Source: an uncultured Bacilli bacterium (GTDB taxonomy: Bacteria > Bacillota_I > Bacilli_A > RF39 > UBA660). From it: a stretch of DNA of 38,204 bases. This document shows, one piece after another, positions 7,923 through 17,485 of this stretch. Under the pieces are notes generated by a model. That model was not told the DNA's origin, did no database searches, and saw nothing but the letters and a program-made list of their open reading frames with translations. Position 1 is the first letter of the stretch; each line of letters begins with the position of its first letter. A program made the translations under genes and the position numbers. The stretch spans positions 1 to 38,204 of the forward strand of contig CAKPDM010000014.1 in the NCBI GenBank assembly GCA_934148995.1. The letters run 5' to 3'.

Positions 7923-10811
7923 TTATATATTTTTATGTTTCTTTAAATACTTATCTAAGGAATCAATATCTTTAGATTTGATTAAATCTTGTACTTTGGA
8001 AACATTATATTGTTCTATATATTCTGTTATATAGTGATTATTTTTCATAAGACCTAAACTATTATATCTATCAGAGAATTCACGAAGTAACTCTTTACGT
8101 TCTTCTTCATCTTCTACCTTTGGAATTAGATAAATGAGCATCGCTAGAATTTGATGAGTTACAACTGCTCCTTCTACTTTTAATCTAATATCTTCACTAT
8201 ATTTTTCCTTTTTCATTCTATCAAAACAAATCTTAGCAGTATCAAAAATCATGTATCTCTTATTTGAGAAGCCACTATTTTGAATAGAACCAGCACGTTG
8301 AACATATTTATAAAATGGTGATGAAATCTTTAATGTTTTTTTACTTCTTAAGAATAATAGTGGGGTAACAGCAACATCCTCATTATTTAATTTTTCTGGG
8401 AATGACAAGTCTTTATATAGTTCTTTTCTCACCATTTTATTCCAAGAAGCAGCCATTAAGGAACCATCTAAAAGTTGCATTAGTTCATCATCTGTATCAT
8501 AATTAGTTGTAGAACAGTATCTTACCGTTTTATCGAAAACCATTAAAACATCACAATAAACCATATCAGCTTCTTTATCAATCGCTTTCTTTAACATAGT
8601 AGAATACATATTGCTAGATACATAATCATCAGAATCAATATAGATTACATATCTTCCTTTAGCAAGGGATAGGCCTAAATTTTTAACAGATGAAAGTCCA
8701 CCATTTTCTTTTTTAATATATTTAATAAAGTCGTATTCTTCAGCATATTTTAAGATTATTTCTTCACTATTATCTTTAGTTCCATCGTTAATAACAATTA
8801 CTTCTGTTTTCATTGGAAGTGTTTTAACAAAAGATTTAAAACATTTATTTAGATATTTTTCTGTGTTATAAACTGGCATAATAATAGAAAGTAAAACATC
8901 ATCTTTAATATTCTTTTTCTTTACTAAATCCGCTAAAGAAATATTATTATAGTAAATTTCATCATCACTTATACACAAGTTAGCACGTAAATCTTTTCTT
9001 CTAGCTTCTATTAGTTTGTTAACATCTTTAGATATTGTTACATTTTTCTTAATATTTTCTTGAATCTTTAATATTTCATTATAATGAACGAAATTATCGG
9101 TAGTATGTGTAACACTACCTGAATGCATTCGGTGATAATTTAAGGATTTAGAGTAATAAGCAATATCACCATATAATAAAACCATACTGTAAAAATACCA
9201 ATCACCTGCTAAAACATAGTTTTGTGCTTCTTTTAGATATTTTTCAAAGTCTATTTTCTTCGTATTTTTAAAGACAACACTTGATACATTAGCAATAGTA
9301 TTATTGATACAAAGTACCTCTTCTAGTTCTTTCTTTCCACTAGATATATAATCCTTAGACCAACGACCACAACCATAAATATCAATCCAATCACGTAAAT
9401 TATCTTTAAAGACAACATCATTTTCATCAATAGCATTTGATTCGGCATAAGACATAACTACTTTATCATCATCAAAACCTTGCATTACCGTTCCTAAGAA
9501 GTATTTACTACATAAGTCATCTGCTTCCGCAATCCAAAGATAATCACCACTTGCTTCTTTAAAAGCTTTCGCCCATTGTTTAAAGACATTACCACTATTT
9601 TCTTTATTTAGAATAAATTTAATTTTTAAATCTTTATGCGTCTCTTTTAATTCTTTAATTTTTTCATTTATTACTTCAACACTATTATCAGGTGATTTAT
9701 CATCTAAAATAATAAGTTCATATATTGGATATTTTTGAGAAACAACTGAATCAATTCTATCACAAATATAATTAGCATAATTATAGTTAGGAATTACAAC
9801 ACTTACTTTTTTAATATTTTCTTTTGGACTAGTAAGAACAATTGAGTGTTTCAAAGAAAACTCTTTATAAGCGATAAGTCTAGTGTAATAGATGATTAGT
9901 AAAGGACTAGTCAATATAAGCGTACTTAGCATTTCATTCTTCGTAAAGATTGCTACTAAAATAGCAAGCATTAGTGAATAATCTAGTAAATCTGCTTCTT
10001 TTCTAATACTACTTAAATAGTTTCTATTAATTCTTGCTAAGAAAGCAAAGATAAGTAATATGATAGTAGCAATGAAGAAAAGATAAAAAGCTAAGTCATA
10101 ATTTATATTAGTAGTAATTTTTAAGTTAATAATATTTTTTACAATAAAACTTAAAATAGTTAAGATAAGTAATGCTCCAGTTACTATTCCTGCTTTCTTA
10201 CCCCCTTTTTTCTGATAGATTGCATAAATAAATAATAGCAAGAAACTTACTGTATAATTATTAAGGAAAATACCAGTAACTAAACAAACGGCTAAAAAAG
10301 CAAGTCTTAAAAGATTTTTTTTACGAAACATAGCAGTATAATCAAATGATAAAATCAAATAGATTAAACTAATCGGTACAAATGAAGAAAGAAGATAGGT
10401 TTCTGTAGCATTTTCTAACAAGTATGGTAGAAATAACAAAGAACCAGGAATAACTAGTAAAGCTTCTTCATTACCACCTGTTCTTCTAACAAAAAGGTAA
10501 GTTACTAGTAAAGAAAAATCAATTATTAAACAGTTAAATAACAATACTAAACTAAAATGATTAACCATCATCAGTAGTTCAATAACACAAATTACGAAAA
10601 AGTAAATAAACATTACTAGTTTTTTATCTTTACTTAACTTCTCAAAAAAGGAATTTTTATATAATAATTTAGTAATTATCAAAACACCAAAAACTATCAA
10701 AATAGCTGGTAGAATAGTATTTATTTTTATACTAGTTGTTAAACAAATGAACATAAAAACTATTCCAATTGGAAACAATAAATTAGCAATTTTTAATACT
10801 TTCTTACTCAT
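7923..10811 (-). CDS. Membrane-anchored double glycosyltransferase (TM - GT2 - GT2)
   Basis: A 962-aa protein with three parts: about eight to ten membrane helices (1-315), a first GT2 domain (about 335-600, VSVVIPNYNY and AEADD near 428) and a second GT2 domain (about 640-955, LSIIMPVYNT and IDSDD near 725). The first GT2 closely resembles the second GT2 of the upstream neighbour, sharing FKQW and WIAEADD, the NNTIANVSS/NCTIANVSS stretch, and AGDWYFY/AGDWLFY. The second GT2 resembles that neighbour's first, sharing IQNSGFS/IQNKSFS. The gene overlaps the upstream stop by eight bases. It probably adds two residues to the growing polymer at the membrane. Sugar specificities are unknown. Confidence 0.85.
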   Translation of the reverse strand: MSKKVLKIANLLFPIGIVFMFICLTTSIKINTILPAILIVFGVLIITKLLYKNSFFEKLSKDKKLVMFIYFFVICVIELLMMVNHFSLVLLFNCLIIDFSLLVTYLFVRRTGGNEEALLVIPGSLLFLPYLLENATETYLLSSFVPISLIYLILSFDYTAMFRKKNLLRLAFLAVCLVTGIFLNNYTVSFLLLFIYAIYQKKGGKKAGIVTGALLILTILSFIVKNIINLKITTNINYDLAFYLFFIATIILLIFAFLARINRNYLSSIRKEADLLDYSLMLAILVAIFTKNEMLSTLILTSPLLIIYYTRLIAYKEFSLKHSIVLTSPKENIKKVSVVIPNYNYANYICDRIDSVVSQKYPIYELIILDDKSPDNSVEVINEKIKELKETHKDLKIKFILNKENSGNVFKQWAKAFKEASGDYLWIAEADDLCSKYFLGTVMQGFDDDKVVMSYAESNAIDENDVVFKDNLRDWIDIYGCGRWSKDYISSGKKELEEVLCINNTIANVSSVVFKNTKKIDFEKYLKEAQNYVLAGDWYFYSMVLLYGDIAYYSKSLNYHRMHSGSVTHTTDNFVHYNEILKIQENIKKNVTISKDVNKLIEARRKDLRANLCISDDEIYYNNISLADLVKKKNIKDDVLLSIIMPVYNTEKYLNKCFKSFVKTLPMKTEVIVINDGTKDNSEEIILKYAEEYDFIKYIKKENGGLSSVKNLGLSLAKGRYVIYIDSDDYVSSNMYSTMLKKAIDKEADMVYCDVLMVFDKTVRYCSTTNYDTDDELMQLLDGSLMAASWNKMVRKELYKDLSFPEKLNNEDVAVTPLLFLRSKKTLKISSPFYKYVQRAGSIQNSGFSNKRYMIFDTAKICFDRMKKEKYSEDIRLKVEGAVVTHQILAMLIYLIPKVEDEEERKELLREFSDRYNSLGLMKNNHYITEYIEQYNVSKVQDLIKSKDIDSLDKYLKKHKNI

Positions 10812-12729
10812 TATCTTCCCCTACTTTCCAGCATTCTTTCAAGAAGTCTACCCTTTTCTGCATCATTTCTTTATGATGTTCATCTAAGTTAAATTCTTTA
10901 CAGTAATAACTATGAATCTTATTAATTTCCGCAATATGTTTTTTTCTATTCATCGTAGAACTAACATTATTACCATGAACACGATAATAATTTAAGGCTT
11001 TATTGCAATATGCTATTTTTCCTTTACGCATTATATTAACATAAAATAACCAATCACCAGCTTGTTTATAAGAACCAGACTTTTCTAAATACTTATTATA
11101 GTCCACATTCTTAATTAAGCAACTTGATACATTTGCAATAGTACAGTTTAAATAACTATAGTCTTTAATTTCACTTAAACCATCGTTAACATAAGATTTA
11201 TTCCAGTGTCCAGACTTTTGAATGTCAATTTCACTTTTAATACTTTTTAAAGTTATATTACCAAATACATCAATAAAAGCTGTATCACTATAACTTATCA
11301 TTACATCATTATATTTTTTTAGTGGTTTTACTAAATAATCTAGTAAATCTTCACTACAATAATCATCTGCTTCTGCAATCCAAACATAATCAGATTTAGC
11401 TAGTGAGAAACCTTTCTGCCATTGTTTAAAAGCTGAACCACTATTCGTTTCATTGTAAACTTTTCTTATATTTATATAAGGACTTAACTTATCTACTATT
11501 TCTGTAATAAGTTTCCTACTATCATCTGTTGAACAATCATCAAGAATTATAATTTCATTCAATTTTTGATGTTGCGATAAAATACTATAAAGTCTTTGAT
11601 ACATAAATCTTTCATAGTTATAATTAGGAATTACTACGGAAATAGTAATATCAGCAGGTGTTAATTCACTTTGAATCTTTGCTAATCGTACTAAATCTTC
11701 CATTGTTATTTCTTCTCTAATAACTGGTCTTACAAATTTCTTACGATAAAAATTATAAAAACTAATCAAGAAACTACTACTTATAGCAAAACCATTACAG
11801 TTAAGTTTTAATAAAAGTTTATAATAATATCTATGTTTAGCACCTTGACTTGCTAGAAAGTCCCAAAGAAAATGATTTTTTCTAATATCATATTCCCTAC
11901 TCATCTTATTAAACTTTCTTAACCATTTAACTCTTTTCGCAAAAGATGGTTCTTTAGGAATTACATAGATAAAAAGCATAATAAGTTGTTCAAAAACAAT
12001 CGCTTCTTTATACTCTTCAAAGTCTTCAACGCCTTCTATTCTTTTTAATGTTTCTTTAACACCATAAAAGATATCAAATCTTTTTAAAGAAAAAGACTTA
12101 TTTTGAATTGAATTATCTCTTTGAATATAGTTATAAAAAGTTTTATCATTATAAGCTACTTTATCTGCTTTAATAATTATTGGAAGAATAACCGCTAAAT
12201 CTTCATTAACTTTTCCTTCTGCAAATTTATCCTTACTAATTTCTTCTTTTTTAAATAATTTATTACAAGCAGAAGCAGCTAAACCATTATTTACAAAATC
12301 TATTCTTTTATTCTCTAACGTACCACAACTAGTTCTTAACACCTGTCCTGAAGAAGTAAAGACGGATTTTATATCACAAACAACGACAGAAGCTTCTTTT
12401 TCTAAAGCGGTAGTAATTAACTGTTCATAATAATCATAAGGAACATAATCATCAGAATCAATATAGCCGATATAGTCACCGCTTGCTACTTCTAAAGCTC
12501 TATTTCTAGTAAATGATAAACCACTATTTTTCTTATTAGTTAAGAACTTAACATTATCTTTTCCTTCAATAAGTTTTGAAACTACTTCTTTAGACTTATC
12601 AGTAGAACAATCATCTACTATAATAATTTCTAAGTTTTCATAAGTTTGTTTAAATAGTGAATCTAGGCATTTACTAACATAGTTTTCAACATTATATACC
12701 GGTACAATAACTGATATTTTTGGTTTCAT
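10804..12729 (-). CDS. Double-domain GT2 glycosyltransferase
   Basis: A 641-aa soluble protein with two GT2 domains. The first (about 3-300) opens ISVIVPVYNVENYVSKC and carries IDSDDYV near 91. The second (about 360-620) opens ISVVIPNYNYERF and carries WIAEADDYC near 452. Such tandem enzymes often add a repeating disaccharide, as chondroitin- or hyaluronan-type polymerases do, but nothing here fixes the sugars. I chose the ATG at 12729 (TGATG overlap with the upstream stop, GGAG about 10 bases upstream) over a TTG one codon earlier. The domain order is the reverse of that in the downstream gene. Confidence 0.86.
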   Translation of the reverse strand: MKPKISVIVPVYNVENYVSKCLDSLFKQTYENLEIIIVDDCSTDKSKEVVSKLIEGKDNVKFLTNKKNSGLSFTRNRALEVASGDYIGYIDSDDYVPYDYYEQLITTALEKEASVVVCDIKSVFTSSGQVLRTSCGTLENKRIDFVNNGLAASACNKLFKKEEISKDKFAEGKVNEDLAVILPIIIKADKVAYNDKTFYNYIQRDNSIQNKSFSLKRFDIFYGVKETLKRIEGVEDFEEYKEAIVFEQLIMLFIYVIPKEPSFAKRVKWLRKFNKMSREYDIRKNHFLWDFLASQGAKHRYYYKLLLKLNCNGFAISSSFLISFYNFYRKKFVRPVIREEITMEDLVRLAKIQSELTPADITISVVIPNYNYERFMYQRLYSILSQHQKLNEIIILDDCSTDDSRKLITEIVDKLSPYINIRKVYNETNSGSAFKQWQKGFSLAKSDYVWIAEADDYCSEDLLDYLVKPLKKYNDVMISYSDTAFIDVFGNITLKSIKSEIDIQKSGHWNKSYVNDGLSEIKDYSYLNCTIANVSSCLIKNVDYNKYLEKSGSYKQAGDWLFYVNIMRKGKIAYCNKALNYYRVHGNNVSSTMNRKKHIAEINKIHSYYCKEFNLDEHHKEMMQKRVDFLKECWKVGEDNE

Positions 12730-13568
12730 CAAATCGCATCTCCTTTTTTATAGACTGCTTCTAACAGTTGCAAAGACTTCAAAATTTCTTTATTCTTAAA
12801 AATTAATTTTTTATAATTATTATTAAAACTATTATCTAGACTGCGTCCTTCTTTATGAATCAATTCTACTTCGGGACTATATAGAAATGTTAAGTTATCG
12901 TGTTTACATCTATAATATAAAAATTCTTCTTCGTGATATAAGAACGTTTCATCATAGAAAACGGTGTCATATCGTTCATAATACTTCTTTGAAAATATCA
13001 AAGCACAACCGTGAAGTGCTACTCCTAGTTCATCTTTATCACCATTTACAGGTTTAGAAGTTTTCTTTAGTTTCGACTTAATTAAAATATAACAAGAAAG
13101 AAGATTTCTTAAAATAACATTATTATATATTTTAATTAATTTCTTTGTATATTTAATTCTATCTTCGATTTTTTCTAACGTGTCATAGACTGGAAAGGGA
13201 TTAACACTTGGTAAGTCATCTGGTAATATTTTTGGTCCTAAAGCATCAAACTGATACTTTTCATATAACTTTTCTACTTTCTCAAGAAAGTCTTTCTGGT
13301 CAATTACAATATCATTATTGATAACACAAAGGAAATCTGGTTGAAACTTTACTATAGCATATTTACATCCTATGTTATTAGCTTTCGCAAAACCAATATT
13401 TTCTTCATTAATAATGACTTTATCAACACGTTTTTCTATCTTTTTTAGATTAACATAATCCTTTGAATTAGAAACAACAACAATTTTTTGTTTAAACTTT
13501 TCCAAAGAATCTACGCATTCCATCGTCTCTTTTATATTATTATAGTGTAAGATAACAAAAACCATCAT
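12729..13568 (-). CDS. GT2 glycosyltransferase, rhamnosyltransferase-like
   Basis: A 279-aa soluble GT2 enzyme. It begins VFVILHYNNIKETMECVDSL and has the NIGFAKANNIG motif near 57-67, NNDIVI near 83 in the place of the DxD motif, and a late HEEEFLYYR stretch near 216. This arrangement is common in dTDP-rhamnosyltransferase-like enzymes (WbbL/RfbF type); that substrate is family knowledge, not proof. Two start codons in tandem (ATGATG) overlap the TGA of the upstream permease gene, so translation is coupled. It lies directly behind the exporter genes, which fits polymer assembly. Confidence 0.8.
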   Translation of the reverse strand: MMVFVILHYNNIKETMECVDSLEKFKQKIVVVSNSKDYVNLKKIEKRVDKVIINEENIGFAKANNIGCKYAIVKFQPDFLCVINNDIVIDQKDFLEKVEKLYEKYQFDALGPKILPDDLPSVNPFPVYDTLEKIEDRIKYTKKLIKIYNNVILRNLLSCYILIKSKLKKTSKPVNGDKDELGVALHGCALIFSKKYYERYDTVFYDETFLYHEEEFLYYRCKHDNLTFLYSPEVELIHKEGRSLDNSFNNNYKKLIFKNKEILKSLQLLEAVYKKGDAI

Positions 13569-14332
13569 ACTTCTTCCGCAAATCCCTTCTTTAGCTTTTT
13601 AAAGATTAAAGCTCCTATTATTGTTAAAATGATACTAGCAGCTAAAACTGTTAGTAATGATACTAAATCTGGCATTGTCTTATAATAGAAAATATCTCTA
13701 TAGCTATTAATAATAGTTGTCATTGGGTTTAGATATAAAATCCATCTAAATTTCTCTGGGAATAAACTAGTTGAATATAAAACTGGAGTAGCATAGAATA
13801 ACATTGTTATAAAGAAGTTGATTATATATTCAGCATCTCTTACATAAACATCTATCGCACTAGTAATTAAGGTAATACCAATAGTTAGAATATACTGAGT
13901 AATAGCGATAAGTGGTAACCACAAGATATTAAAGCTAAAACCAATTCCACTACATAATAAGAAAATCAAAATAATCGGTACAGAAATAAAGTAATTTACT
14001 AAACCACTAGTAGCGGTTGAAAGTGGTAGTATTTCTCTTGGAAAATAAACCTTTTTAATAATATCAGCATTTCCTAAAATACAAAATGTTCCTTGGGAAA
14101 TAACAGTTGTAAACCAGTTCCAAGGTAATATTCCTATTACAATAAAAGTAACATAATTATCTTGACTACTTTTTAATATAAAAGGAAAAACAATCGCATA
14201 TACAAGAGCCATTAAAAGGGGGTTAATAAATGACCAAAGTACCCCAAGAAAAGAGCCTTTATATTTTCCTCTTATATCTTTTTTGACATTTGTTTTTAAA
14301 AATTCTCTATAATTATATATCTCTTTAATCAT
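13565..14332 (-). CDS. ABC-2 polysaccharide exporter permease (TagG/Wzm-like)
   Basis: A 255-aa membrane protein of usual family length with six hydrophobic segments. The amphipathic N-terminus (about 1-30) and the opening DIRGKYKGSFLGVLWSFINP are hallmarks of TagG/Wzm/KpsM permeases. With the ATP-binding protein encoded just upstream it should export a lipid-linked polysaccharide or teichoic-acid-like polymer. I chose ATG 14332, which has AGGAG eight bases upstream; an in-frame TTG at 14353 would include that site. The gap to the upstream stop is 11 bases. Confidence 0.9.
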   Translation of the reverse strand: MIKEIYNYREFLKTNVKKDIRGKYKGSFLGVLWSFINPLLMALVYAIVFPFILKSSQDNYVTFIVIGILPWNWFTTVISQGTFCILGNADIIKKVYFPREILPLSTATSGLVNYFISVPIILIFLLCSGIGFSFNILWLPLIAITQYILTIGITLITSAIDVYVRDAEYIINFFITMLFYATPVLYSTSLFPEKFRWILYLNPMTTIINSYRDIFYYKTMPDLVSLLTVLAASIILTIIGALIFKKLKKGFAEEV

Positions 14333-14343
14333 CGATACTACTC

Positions 14344-15084
14344 CTATCCACAAACCTTCAAGTATTCATCTACTACTTCATCAGGTTTCCCATCAAGTCT
14401 TACTTCACCATTATAAATCCAAATTGCTCTAGTACATAGTTTTCTTACTTGGTCTAAACTATGCGTAACAATAACAATCGTTTTATCACTTTCTTTTAAC
14501 TCTTTAAGTTTGGCAAAACACTTATCTTGAAAGTGTTGATCACCTACTGCTAATATTTCATCAATTAGTAAAATATCAGCATCAACATTTATAGCGACAG
14601 AAAAAGCAAGACGCATATACATACCTGATGAATAAGTTCTAACTGGGCTATCAATAAATTCACCAAGTTCTGAAAACTCGATTATTTCATCTACTCTTCG
14701 CTCTATTTCTTCTTTAGTAAGTCCAAAGATAGAAGCATTGAAATAGATATTTTCTCTTCCAGTAAAATCAGGGTGAAAACCTGCTCCAAGCTCTAACAAA
14801 GAAGTTAGTTTTCCATTAGTAATTAAACTACCCTTAGTCGGATAAATTATCTTTGTCATTAACTTAAGTAATGTACTTTTCCCACTACCATTAGTTCCAA
14901 TAAGAGCGACTGTTTCGCCCTTTTTTATATTTAGATTAATATTTTTTAGGACTGTCCTACTATCTTCTTTTTTTCTATTCCAAAAAACCAATCTTTCCTT
15001 TAAAGTAGTTGGTTTATCATAAAACAGCTTAAATTCTTTGGTAAGATTTTCAACCTTTATGGCATATTCTTCTTTTTTACTCAT
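14344..15084 (-). CDS. ABC exporter ATP-binding protein (TagH/Wzt-like)
   Basis: A 246-aa ATPase with Walker A GTNGSGKST (63-71), signature YSSGMYMRL, Walker B ADILLIDE and the switch VTHS. The N-terminal stretch with FKLFYDKPTTLKERLVFW is typical of polysaccharide-export ATPases. It ends right after the ATPase core, so it lacks the C-terminal carbohydrate-recognition domain of long Wzt proteins. This suggests export that does not depend on a chain-terminating cap. I chose ATG 15084, preceded by AGGAGGAG; an in-frame TTG at 15111 is upstream of that site. It is the first gene of the long operon, with its own promoter at 15116-15124. Confidence 0.92.
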   Translation of the reverse strand: MSKKEEYAIKVENLTKEFKLFYDKPTTLKERLVFWNRKKEDSRTVLKNINLNIKKGETVALIGTNGSGKSTLLKLMTKIIYPTKGSLITNGKLTSLLELGAGFHPDFTGRENIYFNASIFGLTKEEIERRVDEIIEFSELGEFIDSPVRTYSSGMYMRLAFSVAINVDADILLIDEILAVGDQHFQDKCFAKLKELKESDKTIVIVTHSLDQVRKLCTRAIWIYNGEVRLDGKPDEVVDEYLKVCG

Positions 15085-15115
15085 ACTACTCCTCCTAAAC
15101 ATTTTTATCAATAAA

Positions 15116-15124
15116 ATTATAGCA
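15116..15124 (-). promoter_or_regulatory. Promoter of the exporter/glycosyltransferase operon (extended -10)
   Basis: Minus-strand TGCTATAAT: the -10 is at 15116-15121 with the TG extension at 15123-15124. The -35 position falls in the T-run of the preceding terminator and is not consensus. It lies about 30 bases before the ATP-binding protein gene. Confidence 0.6.
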
Positions 15125-15136
15125 TAGATAAGTTTT

Positions 15137-15165
15137 AAAAAAAAGCATTATGACTACTGCTTTTT
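15137..15165 (-). terminator. Terminator after the coiled-coil glycosyltransferase gene
   Basis: On the minus strand AAAAAGCA (15165-15158) pairs with TGCTTTTT (15147-15140) around a 10-base loop and ends in a T-run. The stop codon of the gene (15154-15156) is inside the loop. Confidence 0.75.
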
Positions 15166-16242
15166 CCCCTTTCTTTTAAAGATTCTATCTATTTTCGTCT
15201 TTAACTGCCAAGTTTTAGAATTAATTATCTTATTAAGTTCTTCCTTATAACCATCTTTTTCTTTTTCTACGATTTTTATTTGTTCTTCACAATATTTATC
15301 TTTCTCTTTTAATTCTTCACGCATTCTATCAATAATAGCAAAAGAGGTTTTAATAGTATTAGTTAAGATATTATTATTATCAGCTTTTTTTGTATATTTA
15401 ATAGAAATGTTTTTACAGAAAGCTAGATTAATCGGCTTTTCTTTTGTTTTTACTTCACTTTCTTTATTTAAAATTCCATAATATTTAGAGTTATCTAATA
15501 ATGTTTTATCTGATAATTTACCTTCTTTGATTATTTCATCTAATATCTCATACTGGTGCCAACCAAGTCCTTCTTCTCTACTATGTAAGCTACTATTATT
15601 AAGACGACCTATAATTATCTTATTTGTTAATTGTTCACTACTTCGCACCGGATAATGTGCTAAATACAAATCATCAAGAATAGAAGAGGTAATTTCTTTA
15701 TCATCTAAGTAATTAGCATTATGAGAACCCATCTGAAGGAATATTCCTGCTTGGTAAGTTTTCTTTGGAATAATACATTTATAATTATGTCTTTCACTTT
15801 CTACTTCTACACGTTCTGTTACCATTTTCTTAGGAATAAATAACTCATCAGTTTCCTTTCCTGTTAAGATATAGTTTTCCATTTTATATCTATATAAATC
15901 ACTACCTGCTAATTTTTCAATAATCTTTCTCGGATTACCTTTCTTATAAGTACAAATAAATTCATCAGCATCAATAGGAAAGATATAATCAGGTTTATAT
16001 TTTTTAGCAGTATATTCTAATAACTCATTACGGCGCTTCGTCTGGTCAAACCATTTGTTCTTATCAATTATAATGTCAATGTTATACCCTTCTTCTTTCA
16101 ACTTTTCTAGAATTTTTAGCGTATTATCATTACTATTATTGTCAGATATAACCATACCATCTAAGATATTCATATTATATCTAACAAAACTTTCAATAAT
16201 ATCTTCTTCATCTTTTACGGTTGTAAATGACCATATTTTCAT
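15154..16242 (-). CDS. GT2-like glycosyltransferase (Glyco_tranf_2_4 type) with C-terminal coiled coil
   Basis: A 362-aa protein. Residues 1-230 form a minimal GT2-like domain: FTTVKDEEDIIESFVRYN near 6-23, SDNNSNDNT near 33-41, and DADEF at 91-95. This matches the glycosyl transferase family 2_4 pattern of short enzymes. Residues about 305-350 are charged and heptad-like, ending in a basic tail (RIFKRKGKKQ) that could contact membrane or a partner. The ribosome site is weak (AAAAGAG). It lies 14 bases after the acyltransferase gene, so the two are probably cotranscribed, and a strong hairpin closes the unit. Confidence 0.75.
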   Translation of the reverse strand: MKIWSFTTVKDEEDIIESFVRYNMNILDGMVISDNNSNDNTLKILEKLKEEGYNIDIIIDKNKWFDQTKRRNELLEYTAKKYKPDYIFPIDADEFICTYKKGNPRKIIEKLAGSDLYRYKMENYILTGKETDELFIPKKMVTERVEVESERHNYKCIIPKKTYQAGIFLQMGSHNANYLDDKEITSSILDDLYLAHYPVRSSEQLTNKIIIGRLNNSSLHSREEGLGWHQYEILDEIIKEGKLSDKTLLDNSKYYGILNKESEVKTKEKPINLAFCKNISIKYTKKADNNNILTNTIKTSFAIIDRMREELKEKDKYCEEQIKIVEKEKDGYKEELNKIINSKTWQLKTKIDRIFKRKGKKQ

Positions 16243-16256
16243 ATTCTAACTCTTTT

Positions 16257-17369
16257 CTATATTCTATCTATATAACCATAAAATTTCTCTTTCGATTTTT
16301 TTATAGTTTTAAAGTTACTGATTATTTTAGTAAGTTTACTTCTCAATGATTCTATTAAAAGACAACTTATAAATATAATGACTCCCGCTCCTAACATCCA
16401 AAGTAGTGACGAAAGCTCTTGGGGTTTTCCTGTATCTATTCTAATAAGTTTATATAAAAATGTTCTTATATACATATTATCATGAATTAGGTATATTCCA
16501 AGTATTATCGAAGCGACTTTATTAATAAAATTACTTTTCAGATTCAAAGTTTCGAAATAGAGAAAGTAACTAATCGATTGAATTATTGCTATTGGAGTTG
16601 AATAATTATACTGACTACTTGCAATATAACTTGCTATTTGCTGAATATATTTATTAGTATAAGTACCTAGTTGAATCGAAGCTAGATACAAAGTAAAGTT
16701 TAGAAAAAAGCAAAAAACAAAGATAGAAAGAAAAATAAGTTGACATTTTTCGCGGGAAAAGTTTTTAAAATGATAATTCTTTCTAACAGGAAATCTTTTA
16801 AAATAAGCACCTATTAAATAAAGAAAACAAAACTGAATAATTGTATAACCATTATTACTCACCATACTATTATTAGTAACATAAGAAATAATCGAAAATA
16901 GTAAAAAAGAAATGAGTAATAATTTTCTATATTCTACCTGATTAAGAGCTGATATTAATTTATTTAGAAAAGGGCTTAAAAGATAAAGAACCAAATAACA
17001 ATTAATAAACCAATAATTAGCAGACCCAATCGGTAATACTTCATTGATAAGTTCAACATAGGACATAGTAACGATATTAAATGAATAAAGAATAATAGCA
17101 ATAACTGCTCGGTAAAACCACTGAAGACCAAAGAGTTTCAAAAACTTTTTCAAAGAAAAGTTATGACCACTTTGAAAATAACCACTTGCTAAGATAAAAG
17201 AATTAACGTGAACAATAAAAACACATAGTAATAAGTTATAAATTAAATTAGTAAGTCCAGTTGAGGAACCTAACAGTCTTCCATGAATTATAACGTGCCA
17301 AAGGACAATCATAAACATTGAAATAATGCGCATAAGTTCAAAGTTTGATTCTCTTGTTTTCTTTTCCAT
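16257..17369 (-). CDS. Acyltransferase family 3 membrane protein
   Basis: A 370-aa integral membrane protein with about ten helices and the family signatures: NFELMRIISMFMIVLWHVIIH (His at about 25) and a following helix with VHVNSFILASGYF near 54-66. Members O-acetylate or otherwise acylate extracytoplasmic sugars of surface polymers. The sequence resembles capsule/teichoic-acid modifying acetyltransferases, not lipid A ones. The start has a GGGGGAAAAGG site and a consensus promoter 50 bases upstream. It is the first gene of a two-gene unit with the downstream glycosyltransferase. Confidence 0.85.
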   Translation of the reverse strand: MEKKTRESNFELMRIISMFMIVLWHVIIHGRLLGSSTGLTNLIYNLLLCVFIVHVNSFILASGYFQSGHNFSLKKFLKLFGLQWFYRAVIAIILYSFNIVTMSYVELINEVLPIGSANYWFINCYLVLYLLSPFLNKLISALNQVEYRKLLLISFLLFSIISYVTNNSMVSNNGYTIIQFCFLYLIGAYFKRFPVRKNYHFKNFSREKCQLIFLSIFVFCFFLNFTLYLASIQLGTYTNKYIQQIASYIASSQYNYSTPIAIIQSISYFLYFETLNLKSNFINKVASIILGIYLIHDNMYIRTFLYKLIRIDTGKPQELSSLLWMLGAGVIIFISCLLIESLRSKLTKIISNFKTIKKSKEKFYGYIDRI

Positions 17370-17418
17370 ACCTTTTCCCCCGAGTATATAGTCTTGCTAC
17401 CTTCTAGCTTATATATAG

Positions 17419-17447
17419 AGTATAGCAAGTTAAACTAAAGATGTCAA
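17419..17447 (-). promoter_or_regulatory. Consensus promoter of the acyltransferase-GT2 unit
   Basis: TTGACA (17442-17447), 17-base spacer, TATACT (17419-17424), with TG one base before the -10. The predicted transcript starts near 17412, giving a leader of about 43 bases. It lies just after the terminator of the lysozyme gene. Confidence 0.85.
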
Positions 17448-17456
17448 AAAAAGTAG

Positions 17457-17481
17457 AAAAAAATCTTACTTAAATGTAAGA
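17457..17481 (-). terminator. Terminator of the GH25 lysozyme gene
   Basis: TCTTAC (RC of 17476-17481) pairs with GTAAGA (RC of 17464-17469) on the minus strand, followed by TTTTTTT (17457-17463). Confidence 0.75.
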
Positions 17482-17485
17482 CTTT

